Assembly (NCBI GenBank): GCA_028292625.1
Contig: JAQGLY010000082.1
Span: 1-64,000 of the forward strand
Direction of reading: 5' to 3'
Origin: Herbaspirillum sp.
GTDB taxonomy: Bacteria; Pseudomonadota; Gammaproteobacteria; Burkholderiales; Burkholderiaceae_D
Length of the DNA: 64,000 nucleotides
Below the pieces are notes generated by a model. It had not been told where the DNA came from, did not search any database, and saw only the letters and a list, made by a program, of their open reading frames with translations. A program made the position numbers and the translations under genes. Position 1 is the first letter of the stretch, and each line of letters opens with the position of its first letter. Below, one piece after another: positions 1 through 12,823 of the stretch.

Positions 1-3000
1 CGATGCAGGACGTGATCTTCAACGGCACCACGCATCGCAAACCGGCCGGGCGCTCGTCGGTCGAGCTGGTCTTCAATAACGACGACGGCAAAGCGGCCGG
101 GCAGTGGGGCCAATATGCGGAGATCGCGGTCAAGCGCACGCTGACGCGCGACGGTACGTCCACTTATTACATCAACAATCAGGCGGTGCGCCGGCGCGAT
201 ATCCAGGATATTTTCCTCGGCACCGGGCTGGGCCCGCGTGCGTACGCGATCATCGGGCAGGGCATGATTGCGCGCATTATCGAAGCGCGGCCGGAAGAAC
301 TGCGGATTTTCCTGGAAGAAGCCGCGGGCGTGTCGAAATACAAGGAGCGCCGCCGCGAAACCGAAAACCGGCTCAACGACACGCGCGAAAACCTGACGCG
401 CGTCGACGACATTCTGCGCGAATTGAACGCCAATCTGGAAAAGCTGCAGGCGCAGGCCGCGGTGGCGCAGAAATTCCATACGCTGCAGGCCGATCAGGAC
501 GAAAAACAAAAGCTGCTGTGGCTGCTGCGTAAAAACGAAGCCAAGACGGAGCAGGACAAGTTCTTCCGCGACATCGAACGCGCGCAAACCGATCTGGAAG
601 AACAGACCGCCAAGCTGCGCCACGTCGAAACCGGTCTCGAGCACATGCGCCAGGCGCACTTCGCCGCCGGCGACCGCATGCATCAGGCGCAGGGCGCGCT
701 GTATCAGACCAATGCCGAAATCGGCAGCCTGGAAGCGCAAATCAAATTCGTCATCGAATCGCGCAGCCGTTTGCAGGCCCAGCTCAATTCCCTGACCGCG
801 CAGCGCGATCAATGGCAGCGCCAAGGTACGCAGCAACAGGACGAACTGGCCGAAGCGGAGATGTTTCTGGAAGAACACGCGATGCGCGTGGAGCAATCGC
901 AAAGCGCCGTGCAGGAACTGAGCCAGCGTTTGCCGGTGCTGGAACAGCAATGGCGCGAAGCGCAATTGAAGACCACCGAATCGCGCGCCAAAATCATGCA
1001 GAGCCAGCAGCAGATCGAGCTGGAATCGGCGCACCAGCGCAACGCCTCCAATATCCTGGCCGGCCTGGCCGTGCGACGGGAACGGCTGCTGCAGGAAAAA
1101 AGCGGCCTGAATCTGCCGGATACCGCGCATCTGGCCAATCTGAAACTGCAACTGGAAGAAAAGCAGCAGCAACTGGAAGAATCCGGCATGCAGCTGGAAC
1201 AAGCGCAGGAGCAACTGCCGAAGCTTGAAGACGGCCGCCGCACCGCGCAGGAACAATTCAACAGCGAGTCGTCCGCGCTCGCGCAGCTGGAAGCGCGCCT
1301 CGGCGCCTTGAGGCAATTGCAGGAAAACCTGCAGACCGAGGGCAAAGTGCAGCCGTGGCTGCAAAAGCACGGGCTGGCCGATCTGCCGCGCCTGTGGCGC
1401 AAACTGCATATCGACGCAGGCTGGGAAACCGCGCTGGAGGCGGTGCTGCGCGAACGCACCTCGGCGCTGGAAGTATCCAATCTGGACTGGGCCAAAGCCT
1501 TTTTCAGCGATGCGCCGCCGGCCAAGCTGGCGCTATATTCGCCGGCGGTTGCCAATACCGCCCCATCCGAAGCGTCGCCAGGACTCAAGCCGTTTATCTC
1601 TCTGCTGCAGTTGAACGATCCGGGCTTGCGCGCATTGATGCAGGACTGGCTGCATAACGTCTTCGTCGCCGACGACGTGGCCGGCGCCTTCGCCGATCGC
1701 TCCAAATTGCCGCAGGGCGGCTCCTTCGTCACCGTGCAGGGCCATCTGGTCGGCCAGTCCGGCGTGCGTTTTTACGCCGCCGATTCGGAGCAGGACGGCA
1801 TGCTGGCGCGGCAGCAGGAAATCGACAACACCGCCAAGCAGCAGCGCGCCCAGCAGATGCTGCTGGACGAAGCGCGTACCCGCGCGGTACGCGCCGAGGC
1901 GCAGCTGACGCATGCGGCGCAAGGCCTGCAGGAATTGCGCGCCCGCGTCAATGGCTATACGCAGGCGGTGCACGGTCTGCAAATCGACGTGATGAAACTG
2001 TCCGAAGTACAGGAGCGTTTCGACCAGCGCAGCACGCAGATCGTCGCCGACCTGGCTGAAATCGAAGCGCAGGAAAGCGAGCAGCAGCAAATCAAGACCG
2101 AATCGGAAGCGCGCTTCGAACAACTGGATATGGCATTGGCCGAATTGCAGGAAAGCCATGAAGAAGGCCAGACCGACTACCTGTCACGGGAACAGCAGCT
2201 CAACGATGCGCGCCAGCGCCTGCGCGAAGTCGAACGCGCCGCGCAGGAAGCCGAATTCGCCGAAAAATCGCATCGCAACAAGATCGAGGAATTGAAGCGC
2301 AGCATCGCCACCGCGCTGGAGCAGGCGGCGCAATTGTTCGCCAATATGCAGCAGGGCAGTCTGGAACTGGAAAGCCTGGACGATCAGGCCGCGCAGGCCG
2401 GCCTGCAAACGCTGCTCGACAAGCGCAGCGACCAGGAACGCGCGCTGGCCGACGCCCGTCACGAACTCGATCAGTTATCGCAAAACCTGCGCCAGCACGA
2501 AGAAGCCCGGATGCAGGCCGAGCGCAGTCTGCAGCCGCAGCGCGACCGTATTACCGAATTGCAACTGAAAGAACAGGCGGCGCGTCTGAACCAGGAGCAG
2601 TACGCGCAGCAATTGCAGGAAGTGCAGGCGGACGAAGCCGCGCTGACCGAAAAGCTGACCGAAGACATGCGGCCGTCGTATCTGCAAGGCGAGGTCACGC
2701 GGCTGACCAACGCCATTGCCGGCCTGGGCGCGGTCAATCTGGCCGCGCTCGACGAACTGGCGACCGCCTCGGAGCGCAAGAATTTCCTCGATGCGCAAAC
2801 CGCGGATCTGAACGAAGCCATCAACACGCTGCAGGACGCGATCCACAAGATAGACAAGGAAACCCGCGATCTGCTGCAGGAAACCTTCGACAAGGTGAAT
2901 CAGCATTTCGCGGAACTGTTCCCGATCCTGTTCGGCGGCGGTCAGGCGCGCCTGATCATGACCGGCGACGAGATCCTGGACTCCGGCGTACAGGTGATGG

Positions 3001-3350
3001 CGCAGCCGCCGGGCAAGAAAAACGCCACGATTCATCTGTTGTCGGGCGGCGAAAAGGCGTTGACCGCCACCGCGCTGGTGTTTTCGATGTTCCAGCTCAA
3101 TCCGGCGCCGTTCTGCCTGCTCGACGAGGTCGATGCGCCGCTGGACGACGCCAATACCGAGCGCTTCTGCAATATGGTCAAGCGCATGTCCGCGCATACC
3201 CAGTTCCTGTTCATTTCGCATAACAAGATCGCGATGGAAATGGCGCAGCAGCTGATCGGCGTGACGATGCAGGAGCAGGGCGTGTCGCGCATCGTGGCGG
3301 TGGACATGGAATCGGCGTCGCATTTCGCCGCCGATGCCGAGGTGGCGTGA
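1..3350 (+). CDS. smc: Chromosome partition protein SMC, 3' part (5' end outside window)
   Basis: SMC is the ATPase of the condensin-like complex that compacts and separates chromosomes. The reading frame is open from the first base, and the first in-frame ATG (base 3) lies where other SMC proteins are at about residue 60, so the Walker A end is missing from the window. About 1115 residues are visible: long Gln/Glu/Ala-rich coiled coils, a hinge-like globular part encoded around 1400-1820, a second coiled coil, and a C-terminal ATPase head. The head carries the ABC signature LSGGEKAL near base 3040 and the Walker B/D-loop CLLDEVDAPLDD near 3120-3150. The gene stops with TGA at 3348. It is unlinked to scpA/scpB here and is followed by zipA, a common betaproteobacterial order. 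Confidence 0.96.
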   Translation, partial: MQDVIFNGTTHRKPAGRSSVELVFNNDDGKAAGQWGQYAEIAVKRTLTRDGTSTYYINNQAVRRRDIQDIFLGTGLGPRAYAIIGQGMIARIIEARPEELRIFLEEAAGVSKYKERRRETENRLNDTRENLTRVDDILRELNANLEKLQAQAAVAQKFHTLQADQDEKQKLLWLLRKNEAKTEQDKFFRDIERAQTDLEEQTAKLRHVETGLEHMRQAHFAAGDRMHQAQGALYQTNAEIGSLEAQIKFVIESRSRLQAQLNSLTAQRDQWQRQGTQQQDELAEAEMFLEEHAMRVEQSQSAVQELSQRLPVLEQQWREAQLKTTESRAKIMQSQQQIELESAHQRNASNILAGLAVRRERLLQEKSGLNLPDTAHLANLKLQLEEKQQQLEESGMQLEQAQEQLPKLEDGRRTAQEQFNSESSALAQLEARLGALRQLQENLQTEGKVQPWLQKHGLADLPRLWRKLHIDAGWETALEAVLRERTSALEVSNLDWAKAFFSDAPPAKLALYSPAVANTAPSEASPGLKPFISLLQLNDPGLRALMQDWLHNVFVADDVAGAFADRSKLPQGGSFVTVQGHLVGQSGVRFYAADSEQDGMLARQQEIDNTAKQQRAQQMLLDEARTRAVRAEAQLTHAAQGLQELRARVNGYTQAVHGLQIDVMKLSEVQERFDQRSTQIVADLAEIEAQESEQQQIKTESEARFEQLDMALAELQESHEEGQTDYLSREQQLNDARQRLREVERAAQEAEFAEKSHRNKIEELKRSIATALEQAAQLFANMQQGSLELESLDDQAAQAGLQTLLDKRSDQERALADARHELDQLSQNLRQHEEARMQAERSLQPQRDRITELQLKEQAARLNQEQYAQQLQEVQADEAALTEKLTEDMRPSYLQGEVTRLTNAIAGLGAVNLAALDELATASERKNFLDAQTADLNEAINTLQDAIHKIDKETRDLLQETFDKVNQHFAELFPILFGGGQARLIMTGDEILDSGVQVMAQPPGKKNATIHLLSGGEKALTATALVFSMFQLNPAPFCLLDEVDAPLDDANTERFCNMVKRMSAHTQFLFISHNKIAMEMAQQLIGVTMQEQGVSRIVAVDMESASHFAADAEVA

Positions 3351-3709
3351 CGGCGCGGCGGGGGCACGGTGTTCGCTTGACAAGCGTATGGGCGGACAAT
3401 ACCCTGATTCTCTTGCGGACCAGGGCTGAGGGCGGGGAAGTCGCCATCATCGCGCATCTGCCGCGCTCATTATCGTAGTCTATTGTTTGTAGCTGTTTGT
3501 AATAGTCGCTTATTATGACGCGCGCCGGGGCTAGAGTGATCCGGCATGGCGCCCGGCGGACAGGCGGAAACAGCGATGCGGAATTGCTGCAAGTTTGATC
3601 AATGAATATAAGCCACGGCATGACGGGATGGCTCCTTTGTTTGGATAATGTACAAAATGACCCGTTTCAGTAATTTCAGCATGATTTCCACCACCGCAGC
3701 GGGGGCGCC
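3351..3709. other. smc-zipA intergenic region, no gene seen
   Basis: These 359 bases hold no convincing reading frame. A 13-base palindrome CGCTTGACAAGCG lies at 3374-3386 and contains a perfect TTGACA hexamer (3377-3382), but only a poor -10 (TACCCT at 3400) follows at 17 bases. The last 100 bases are relatively AT-rich and carry a better promoter candidate for zipA. No T-rich terminator follows smc. Confidence 0.6.
3620..3649 (+). promoter_or_regulatory. Candidate zipA promoter
   Basis: ATGACG (3620-3625), 18 bases, GATAAT (3644-3649). Each hexamer departs somewhat from consensus. Its position, about 60 bases before the zipA ATG in the AT-richest part of the spacer, supports it. Judged by eye only. 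Confidence 0.3.
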
Positions 3710-4903
3710 ATGACGGACCTGCAGACCAGCCTGTTCATCATCGGCGGCGCGATCGTCGTCGGCGTTATTTCGTATAACAAATGGCAGGAGCACAAGGCGC
3801 GCAAGACGCTGGATCAGGCATTCCCGTCATCGCATGACGATGTGCTGATGACGCCGGATGCGCAGGCCGGCGATATGATGGCGCGGCGACAGGAACCCAG
3901 CATCTACGACGCCCCGTTGACCGCTCCGGCGGACGAAGAAGATCGTTACGGCGGCGATGTCTACACGCCTTCGAAGCCGGCCCGGCCGCAACGCAATGAA
4001 CCCGGCTTTGCCGCCGCGGCCGTGGCCGCCGCCGCTTCGGACGCGCCGCCGGCGGCCGCGGCGATCGCGCCGGAGGTCCCGGCCTTCATGCCGGTCAAAT
4101 CCGCGCCAAAGGAATTGCCGGTCGACGAATTGATCGACGCCCTCATTCCGATCGGGCTGGAAGCGAATGTGCGCGGCGAGAAAATCCTGCCGTCGCTCCA
4201 GAACCTGCGTTACGTCGGCAACAAGCCGGTGCAATTCATCGGCCATCACATCAACGGCGAATGGGAGCCGATCGCGCACGGCGGCGTATATCAATCGCTG
4301 ATCGCCGGCGTGCAACTGGCCAACCGCAGCAATCCGTTGAGCGAACTCGAATATTCCGAACTGCTGATGCGTCTGCGTCAGTTCACCGATTCCATCAATG
4401 CCGAGCCGGACGTGCCGGACATGGTCGAAATCGTCAATGTCGCGCAATCGCTGCATCAGTTCATCACCGATCACGACGTGCAACTGGGCGTCAACGTGCA
4501 ATCGAACGGGGCGCCGTGGGCGGTCAATACGCTGGTGTCGGCGCTCACGCGCCAGGGCTTCGACCTGCGCACGGACGGCACGCTGATAATGCAGGACGGC
4601 GAAGGCGAGGTGCTGTTTTCGCTGTCGACCAATGTGCCGCAGGCTGCTGAAACCACCGATCGCCTGACCCTGTTGCTGGACGTGCCGCGCGTGTCGCTGG
4701 CGCGCGACGGCTATGGTGCGCTGGTCGCCTGCGCGCGTTCGCTGGCCATGCGCCTGGGCGGCAAAGTGGTCGACGACAGCAACCAGCCCTTGTCCGAAGC
4801 CGCATTGAGCGACATCGCGGAGCAGGTCGCGGCGTTCTACGCGGCGATGGATTCGGCCGACATCGCAGCCGGTTCCAGTCGCGCGATGCGTCTGTTCAGC
4901 TGA
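3710..4903 (+). CDS. zipA: Cell division protein ZipA
   Basis: ZipA anchors the FtsZ ring to the inner membrane at the division site. The 397-residue product begins with a single N-terminal membrane segment (about residues 7-22, LFIIGGAIVVGVISY), followed by a short basic stretch, an Ala/Pro-rich linker (about residues 90-130), and a C-terminal globular region of about 250 residues. Its later half, including the VAQSLHQF and RDGYGALVACARSLA stretches, resembles the FtsZ-binding ZipA_C domain. This architecture and the position directly before ligA match betaproteobacterial zipA. The C-terminal domain is more divergent than the topology, so the call rests on both. It lies 73 bases before ligA. 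Confidence 0.88.
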   Translation: MTDLQTSLFIIGGAIVVGVISYNKWQEHKARKTLDQAFPSSHDDVLMTPDAQAGDMMARRQEPSIYDAPLTAPADEEDRYGGDVYTPSKPARPQRNEPGFAAAAVAAAASDAPPAAAAIAPEVPAFMPVKSAPKELPVDELIDALIPIGLEANVRGEKILPSLQNLRYVGNKPVQFIGHHINGEWEPIAHGGVYQSLIAGVQLANRSNPLSELEYSELLMRLRQFTDSINAEPDVPDMVEIVNVAQSLHQFITDHDVQLGVNVQSNGAPWAVNTLVSALTRQGFDLRTDGTLIMQDGEGEVLFSLSTNVPQAAETTDRLTLLLDVPRVSLARDGYGALVACARSLAMRLGGKVVDDSNQPLSEAALSDIAEQVAAFYAAMDSADIAAGSSRAMRLFS

Positions 4904-4928
4904 GCCCTCGCTACGGCGCGTCGCTTGA

Positions 4929-7909
<2,981 letters not shown>

Positions 7910-7949
7910 TGCATACTGGATCCGAATCCGATCTGCCACGGAGCTTTTC

Positions 7950-8486
7950 ATGAGCATTCGCGAAATTCTGAAAATGGGCGATACGCGCCTGCTGCGGCGA
8001 GCCGAGCCCGTCACCGAATTCGATACGCCGGAGATGAAGGCGCTGATCGCCGACATGTTCGACACCATGCATGCGGTCAACGGCGCCGGTCTGGCGGCGC
8101 CGCAGATCGGCGTCAATCTGCAACTGGTGATTTTCGGCTTCAAACAGAACCAGCGTTATCCGGACGCGCCGGCAGTGCCGGAGACCGTGCTGATCAATCC
8201 TGTGCTCGAGCCCTTGTCGGACGAGCGGGAAGACGGCTGGGAAGGCTGCCTGTCGGTGCCGGGACTGCGCGGCGTGGTGCCGCGCTGGAGCCGGCTGCAT
8301 TACGAAGGATTCGATCAGGCCGGCCAGCCGATCAGCCGCGACGTCGACGGCTTTCATGCGCGGGTGGTGCAGCACGAATACGACCATTTGATCGGCATCC
8401 TGTATCCGATGCGGATCAAGGATTTCACCCAATTCGGTTATACCGACATCCTGTTTCCGGAGCTCGACCCCGGCGACGACGATTGA
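7950..8486 (+). CDS. def: Peptide deformylase
   Basis: Peptide deformylase removes the formyl group from the initiator methionine of new proteins. All three family motifs are present in the 178-residue product: [18 protein letters not shown] with the metal-binding Cys100, and QHEYDHLIG with metal ligands His142 and His146 and catalytic Glu143. A GGAG Shine-Dalgarno sequence precedes the ATG. Unlike the usual def copy it is not beside fmt, so it is probably a second deformylase of the genome. This is an inference, because the rest of the genome is not visible. Confidence 0.96.
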   Translation: MSIREILKMGDTRLLRRAEPVTEFDTPEMKALIADMFDTMHAVNGAGLAAPQIGVNLQLVIFGFKQNQRYPDAPAVPETVLINPVLEPLSDEREDGWEGCLSVPGLRGVVPRWSRLHYEGFDQAGQPISRDVDGFHARVVQHEYDHLIGILYPMRIKDFTQFGYTDILFPELDPGDDD

Positions 8487-8829
8487 CGGTCGTCGCCATT
8501 CCATTCGCCCCACCGGCGCCCTAATCCGGTGCGGCCGCGGCTGCAGCAACTTTGCCGGCCGTCCTGCCCGCATCGGGCCTCGAATAGGCCATGAAAACCC
8601 TTGCTGATCGACTCAACGGTTTTCTTGCGCGCTAAGCATAATGTATTTGGCGCTATCCGTTACCGCATGGGCGTCCGCTAAAGAACAGCCGTGCTAAAGG
8701 GGAGGCTATTATTAAAAAATCAATAATCGATAGCCAAAGCTTGCATTCGCCCCAGTGGCGGCTGGTCCTGTTTCCCGCGTTCGCCAATCCGCCCCAGAAC
8801 AGCGAAGAACAGTAAAGAAAGGATGCACT
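8487..8829. other. def-cheR intergenic region
   Basis: About 343 bases without a supported gene if cheR starts at its TTG. The stretch 8640-8740 is AT-rich and contains an imperfect inverted repeat, GGCTAT (8704-8709) against ATAGCC (8730-8735) with a small AT-rich inner stem. No sigma-28-type or dyad early-type site of the kind seen elsewhere in the cluster was found, so the promoter of cheR-cheD-cheB remains unassigned. Confidence 0.5.
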
Positions 8830-9726
8830 TTGAATGCAGAGCCGCAGAACAGACTGAACTCTGCGAAGGAGTTCGAATTTACGACACGCGATTTCGATCG
8901 CGTGCGCGAGCTGATTTATCAGCGCGCCGGCATCGCGCTTGCGGAAAGCAAGCAGGAGATGGTCTACAGCCGGCTGGCGCGGCGCCTGCGGGCGACCGGT
9001 ATCGTATCGTTCGCCACCTACCTGGACAGCCTGGAGCGCCAGCTCGACAGCAACGAATGGGAAGCGTTCGTCAATGCGCTGACCACCAATCTGACCTCGT
9101 TTTTTCGCGAGGCGCATCACTTCCCGATCCTGGCCGAACATGTCAAGGGCCGCCGGGAGCTCAGCGTCTGGTGTTCGGCGGCGTCCACCGGCGAAGAGCC
9201 GTATTCGATCGCCATTACCTTGTGTGAAGCCTACGGCACGTTGAATCCGCCGGCGCAAATTGTGGCCACCGATATCGATACCAATGTGCTGACCATCGGC
9301 GCCAATGGCGTTTATCCGCTGGATCGGGTCGACAAGATGTCGCCGGAGCGGCTGAAGAAGTATTTTCTGCGCGGCACCGGCGCGCAGGCCGGGATGGTGC
9401 GTCTGCGGCCGGAGTTGCGCAAGATGATTACCTTTAAACAATTGAATCTGCTGGCCGACAGTTGGCCGCTGAGTGGGCCGTTCGACGTTATTTTTTGCCG
9501 GAACGTCATGATTTACTTCGACAAGCCGACACAAAGTAAAATCCTGGCCAAATTCGTGCCGCTGATGAAACCCGACGCTTTGCTGTTCGCCGGCCATTCG
9601 GAAAACTTCCTGTATGTCTCCGATGCACTCAAATTAAGGGGAAAAACGGTCTACGAATTGGGAAAACCCATCACGCACCACGGTCACGTGGCGAGCGGCG
9701 CCTCCGCGCGCCGAGCGGTGCAGTGA
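8830..9726 (+). CDS. cheR: Chemotaxis protein methyltransferase CheR
   Basis: CheR methylates glutamates of chemoreceptors with S-adenosylmethionine during adaptation. The sequence shows the CheR N-terminal helical domain, the SAM-binding loop [22 protein letters not shown], and the C-terminal [10 protein letters not shown] motif. The open frame extends upstream to a GTG at 8755, but conserved CheR sequence begins only later and a good ribosome site (AAGAAAGGA, ending at 8823) sits 6 bases before a TTG at 8830. I therefore choose this TTG, giving 298 residues, a typical length. cheD follows after 25 bases and cheB after that, forming an adaptation operon. Confidence 0.94.
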   Translation: MNAEPQNRLNSAKEFEFTTRDFDRVRELIYQRAGIALAESKQEMVYSRLARRLRATGIVSFATYLDSLERQLDSNEWEAFVNALTTNLTSFFREAHHFPILAEHVKGRRELSVWCSAASTGEEPYSIAITLCEAYGTLNPPAQIVATDIDTNVLTIGANGVYPLDRVDKMSPERLKKYFLRGTGAQAGMVRLRPELRKMITFKQLNLLADSWPLSGPFDVIFCRNVMIYFDKPTQSKILAKFVPLMKPDALLFAGHSENFLYVSDALKLRGKTVYELGKPITHHGHVASGASARRAVQ

Positions 9727-9751
9727 AGAGAAAGCAAGCAAGAAAGCCACA

Positions 9752-10357
9752 ATGAGCCAGATCACCCCCGAACAATTTGCCCAGAACGTCTATTTCGACC
9801 GGACCTTTTCCTGCGATGCGGCAAAAATCCTGCCGGGCGAATATTACTTCACGCACAAGGACATGGTGATCGTCACCGTGCTGGGGTCGTGCGTATCGGC
9901 CTGCATTCGCGACCGGGTGTCCGGCATCGGCGGCATGAATCACTTCATGCTGCCGGACGGCGGCGACAACGACAGCCCGGTGTCGGCGTCGATGCGCTAT
10001 GGCACGTACGCGATGGAAGTACTGATCAACGATGTGCTCAAAGCCGGCGCCAGGCGCGAAAATCTGGAAGCCAAGGTATTCGGCGGCGGCAATGTATTGC
10101 GCGGATTCATCGCCATCAATGTAGGCGAACGCAATGCGCAATTCGTGCGCACTTTCCTGAAAGCGGAAAATATTCGCATCACCGCCGAGGATTTGAACGA
10201 CATTCATCCGCGCAAGGTGTATTTTTTTCCGCGCACCGGTAAAGTGCTGGTCAAGAAACTCAAGCAGATGAACAACGACACCGTGGTCATTCGCGAACGC
10301 GATTATGCGAGCCGCCTGCAGAAAACGCCTGTCGGTGGGGATATCGATCTGTTTTAG
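9752..10357 (+). CDS. cheD: Chemoreceptor glutamine deamidase CheD
   Basis: CheD deamidates specific glutamines of chemoreceptors, creating sites for CheR and CheB. The catalytic pair is visible: Cys47 in LGSCVSACI and His64 in GGMNHFMLP. The 201-residue protein also has the typical VFGGGNVL segment. It sits between cheR (25 bases upstream) and cheB (36 bases downstream) and belongs to the same transcription unit. Confidence 0.96.
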   Translation: MSQITPEQFAQNVYFDRTFSCDAAKILPGEYYFTHKDMVIVTVLGSCVSACIRDRVSGIGGMNHFMLPDGGDNDSPVSASMRYGTYAMEVLINDVLKAGARRENLEAKVFGGGNVLRGFIAINVGERNAQFVRTFLKAENIRITAEDLNDIHPRKVYFFPRTGKVLVKKLKQMNNDTVVIRERDYASRLQKTPVGGDIDLF

Positions 10358-10393
10358 CGACAATCAAAAAAAACTCACATCGGAAACCGCAGC

Positions 10394-11464
10394 ATGAAAA
10401 TGATCAAGGTATTAATCGTCGACGATTCGGCGCTCATCCGCAGCGTGATGAAAGAGATTATCGGCAGCCAGCCGGATATGGAAGTGGTCGGCGTCGCGCC
10501 GGACCCGATCATCGCCCGCGAACTGATCAAGCAGACCAATCCGGATGTTCTGACGCTGGATGTCGAAATGCCGCGCATGGACGGCCTGGACTTCCTGGAA
10601 AAGCTGATGCGCCTGCGCCCGATGCCGGTGGTCATGGTGTCCTCGCTGACCGAGCGCGGCTCCGAGATCACCATGCGCGCACTGGAACTGGGCGCGGTCG
10701 ATTTCGTGACCAAACCGAAGATTTCGATTCAAAGCGGCATGCACGAATATACCGACATGATCGCCGACAAGATCCGCGCCGCCTCCAAGGCGGTCATCCG
10801 CGCGCGCGCGCGGCAGGCCGAGCCCAATGATACGGAAGCGCTGCCGCAGATCCGCAATCCGTTCACCAGCAGCGAAAAACTGATCATCATCGGCGCGTCC
10901 ACCGGCGGCACCGAAGCGATCAAGGAATTTCTGATCAGAATGCCGTCCGACTGCCCGGGCATTCTGATTACCCAGCATATGCCGGAAGGGTTTACGCGCT
11001 CATTTGCGCAGCGACTGGATAATCTGTGTAAGATTTCGGTCAAGGAAGCCGTCGGCAACGAACGGGTGCTGCCCGGCCATGCGTATATCGCGCCTGGCCA
11101 TTCGCACCTGACACTGGTGCGCAGCGGGGCCAATTACATGACCCATCTCGATCAGGGTCCGCCGGTCAACCGCCACCGGCCATCGGTCGACGTGCTGTTC
11201 CATTCGGCGGCGGCGGGCGCCGGCAAGAATGCGGTGGGCGTGATTTTGACCGGCATGGGCAAGGACGGTGCGCTGGGCATGCTCGAAATGCGTAAGGCGG
11301 GGGCTTATAATTTTGCGCAGGATGAGGCATCATGCGTGGTGTTCGGCATGCCGCGCGAGGCGATCGCTGTAGGCGCCGCGCAGGAAGTGCTGCCGTTGCA
11401 GGCGATGCCGGGAAGGGTTCTGGCTTATCTGGCCGAGCATGGCGGCAGGGCGCTGCGGGTGTAA
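10394..11464 (+). CDS. cheB: Protein-glutamate methylesterase/deamidase CheB
   Basis: CheB removes methyl groups from chemoreceptors when phosphorylated by CheA. The 356-residue protein has an N-terminal receiver domain with phospho-acceptor Asp56 ([12 protein letters not shown]) and the VSSLTERG segment. A linker leads to a C-terminal methylesterase domain with the catalytic triad Ser169 ([10 protein letters not shown]), His195 (TQHMPEGF) and Asp291 (GMGKDGALG). It is the last gene of cheR-cheD-cheB. cheA is not in the window, so its kinase must be encoded elsewhere. Confidence 0.97.
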   Translation: MKMIKVLIVDDSALIRSVMKEIIGSQPDMEVVGVAPDPIIARELIKQTNPDVLTLDVEMPRMDGLDFLEKLMRLRPMPVVMVSSLTERGSEITMRALELGAVDFVTKPKISIQSGMHEYTDMIADKIRAASKAVIRARARQAEPNDTEALPQIRNPFTSSEKLIIIGASTGGTEAIKEFLIRMPSDCPGILITQHMPEGFTRSFAQRLDNLCKISVKEAVGNERVLPGHAYIAPGHSHLTLVRSGANYMTHLDQGPPVNRHRPSVDVLFHSAAAGAGKNAVGVILTGMGKDGALGMLEMRKAGAYNFAQDEASCVVFGMPREAIAVGAAQEVLPLQAMPGRVLAYLAEHGGRALRV

Positions 11465-11499
11465 AGGCAATATGACGCGCTAAAAGCGTACAACGCAAT

Positions 11500-11526
11500 T
11501 AAAGTTTGCGGCGCGATGGCCGATAG
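11500..11526 (+). promoter_or_regulatory. Sigma-28 (FliA) promoter of cheY-cheZ
   Basis: TAAAGTTT (11500-11507), 11 bases, GCCGATAG (11519-11526). The consensus of FliA promoters is TAAAGTTT-N11-GCCGATAA, so only the last base differs. It lies 29 bases before the cheY ATG. Confidence 0.85.
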
Positions 11527-11555
11527 ATATTTCATGGATTAACGGGGTAAATGAT

Positions 11556-11951
11556 ATGGCTGGTCCGAATACGCGGTTTCTGGTGGTGGACGATTTCTCG
11601 ACGATGCGTCGGATCGTGCGTAATTTGCTCAAGGAACTGGGCTATACCAATGTCGACGAAGCCGAAGACGGCTTGATGGCATTGAACAAACTGCGCAGCG
11701 AACAGTTCGATTTCGTGGTGTCGGACTGGAACATGCCGGTCATGGACGGCCTGACCATGCTGCAGGAAATCCGCAAGGATCCGGTCCTGTCCAAGCTGCC
11801 GGTGCTGATGGTGACCGCCGAAGCCAAAAAGGAAAACATCGTCGCCGCCGCGCAGGCCGGCGCCAATGGCTACGTGGTCAAGCCGTTTACGGCCGCCACG
11901 CTGGACGAGAAACTGGCGAAGATCTTCGAAAAAATGGCCGCGGCCGGCTGA
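11556..11951 (+). CDS. cheY: Chemotaxis response regulator CheY
   Basis: CheY-P binds FliM and FliN at the motor to change rotation. The 131-residue single receiver domain has the full set of active residues: the acidic pair in VVDD near the N-terminus, phospho-acceptor Asp57 ([11 protein letters not shown]), Thr87 ([10 protein letters not shown]) and Lys109 (YVVKPF). Its sequence is close to enterobacterial CheY. cheZ starts directly behind its stop codon, and the pair has a sigma-28-type promoter of its own. Confidence 0.97.
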   Translation: MAGPNTRFLVVDDFSTMRRIVRNLLKELGYTNVDEAEDGLMALNKLRSEQFDFVVSDWNMPVMDGLTMLQEIRKDPVLSKLPVLMVTAEAKKENIVAAAQAGANGYVVKPFTAATLDEKLAKIFEKMAAAG

Positions 11952-11952
11952 T

Positions 11953-12627
11953 ATGGGTAATGTGGCGAACGCGGACCAGCAGCAGGCCTGCGGCGTGCCG
12001 CCGGGACAGAATGGCGCTCCGGCTTCGGAACATGCGGACGAGTTCCTGAGCCGCATCGGGCACATGACCCGGTCGCTGCACGATAATTTGCGCGGACTCG
12101 GCTTCGATCGTCTGCTGGAAAAAGCCGCCAGCGACGTGCCGGATGCGCGCGACCGGCTCGAATATGTCGCGCGGATGACGGAACAGGCGGCGCAAAGGGT
12201 GTTGAACGCGACGGAACTGGCCTTGCCGCTGCAGGACAGCATTCAGCAGAAGGCGGAGCAATTCGGCGCGCAGTGGCAGGCGCTGCTGGCGGCGCCGTTC
12301 GCGGAAGCCGATTATCGCGCGCTGGCCGCCCAAAGCATGACAGCATGGCAACAAACGCAGGAAAACGCCAACGTCACCCGCAAGCAGCTGATGGACATCA
12401 TGATGGCCCAGGACTTCCAGGACCTGACCGGACAGGTGATCAAGCGCGTGACCGCGCTGGCCAACGATATCGAGCAGCAACTGGTGCAGTTGCTGGTCGA
12501 TTACTCTCCCTCCGAGGCGCGCGTGGACAACGGCCTGTTGAACGGCCCGCAAATCCATGCCGACGGCAAAGACGTGGTCGCCAGTCAAAGCCAGGTCGAC
12601 GATTTGCTGGAAAGCCTGGGCTTTTAG
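11953..12627 (+). CDS. cheZ: CheY-P phosphatase CheZ
   Basis: CheZ accelerates dephosphorylation of CheY-P. The start is the ATG at 11953, one base after the cheY stop; the frame is open further upstream but overlaps cheY. The 224-residue protein is helical, carries the conserved AQDFQDLTGQVIKR motif that contains the catalytic glutamine, and ends with the CheY-binding tail SQVDDLLESLGF. Length matches the family. A terminator hairpin follows after about 30 bases. Confidence 0.96.
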   Translation: MGNVANADQQQACGVPPGQNGAPASEHADEFLSRIGHMTRSLHDNLRGLGFDRLLEKAASDVPDARDRLEYVARMTEQAAQRVLNATELALPLQDSIQQKAEQFGAQWQALLAAPFAEADYRALAAQSMTAWQQTQENANVTRKQLMDIMMAQDFQDLTGQVIKRVTALANDIEQQLVQLLVDYSPSEARVDNGLLNGPQIHADGKDVVASQSQVDDLLESLGF

Positions 12628-12658
12628 CGGTCCGGCGGCCCGTACTCCGCTCCCCCCG

Positions 12659-12685
12659 AGCGGCGTTTTCCAACGCCGCTTTTCC
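12659..12685 (+). terminator. Intrinsic terminator after cheZ
   Basis: A perfect 9-base-pair stem, AGCGGCGTT (12659-12667) with AACGCCGCT (12672-12680), and loop TTCC. The T-tract is short and C-interrupted. Confidence 0.75.
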
Positions 12686-12823
12686 CTCTCTCCGCTATCC
12701 CGAAATGCGAGGCCTTTTAGCGCCTATTCCCGCGATGGAGGCTGGTCTTTGTCGCCGATAATCGCCTGCAATGGGGTCTCCGCGTAAATTCTCGCTACGG
12801 AGCCCCGACCACGGGAGTCGGCG

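Noticed and set aside
3374..3386. CGCTTGACAAGCG palindrome after smc as terminator or promoter
   Set aside because: It lacks a T-tract, and although it contains TTGACA, no adequate -10 follows.
8591..8635. 14-codon open frame starting MKTLADRLNG between def and cheR
   Set aside because: No ribosome site, too short to support, and no recognisable leader-peptide features.
12754..12761. GCCGATAA, a perfect sigma-28 -10, 62 bases before flhB
   Set aside because: The -35 position at 11 bases reads ATGGAGGC, unlike TAAAGTTT. A weaker alternative nearer flhB (TAAATTCT at 12785 with CCCGACCA) matches too poorly.
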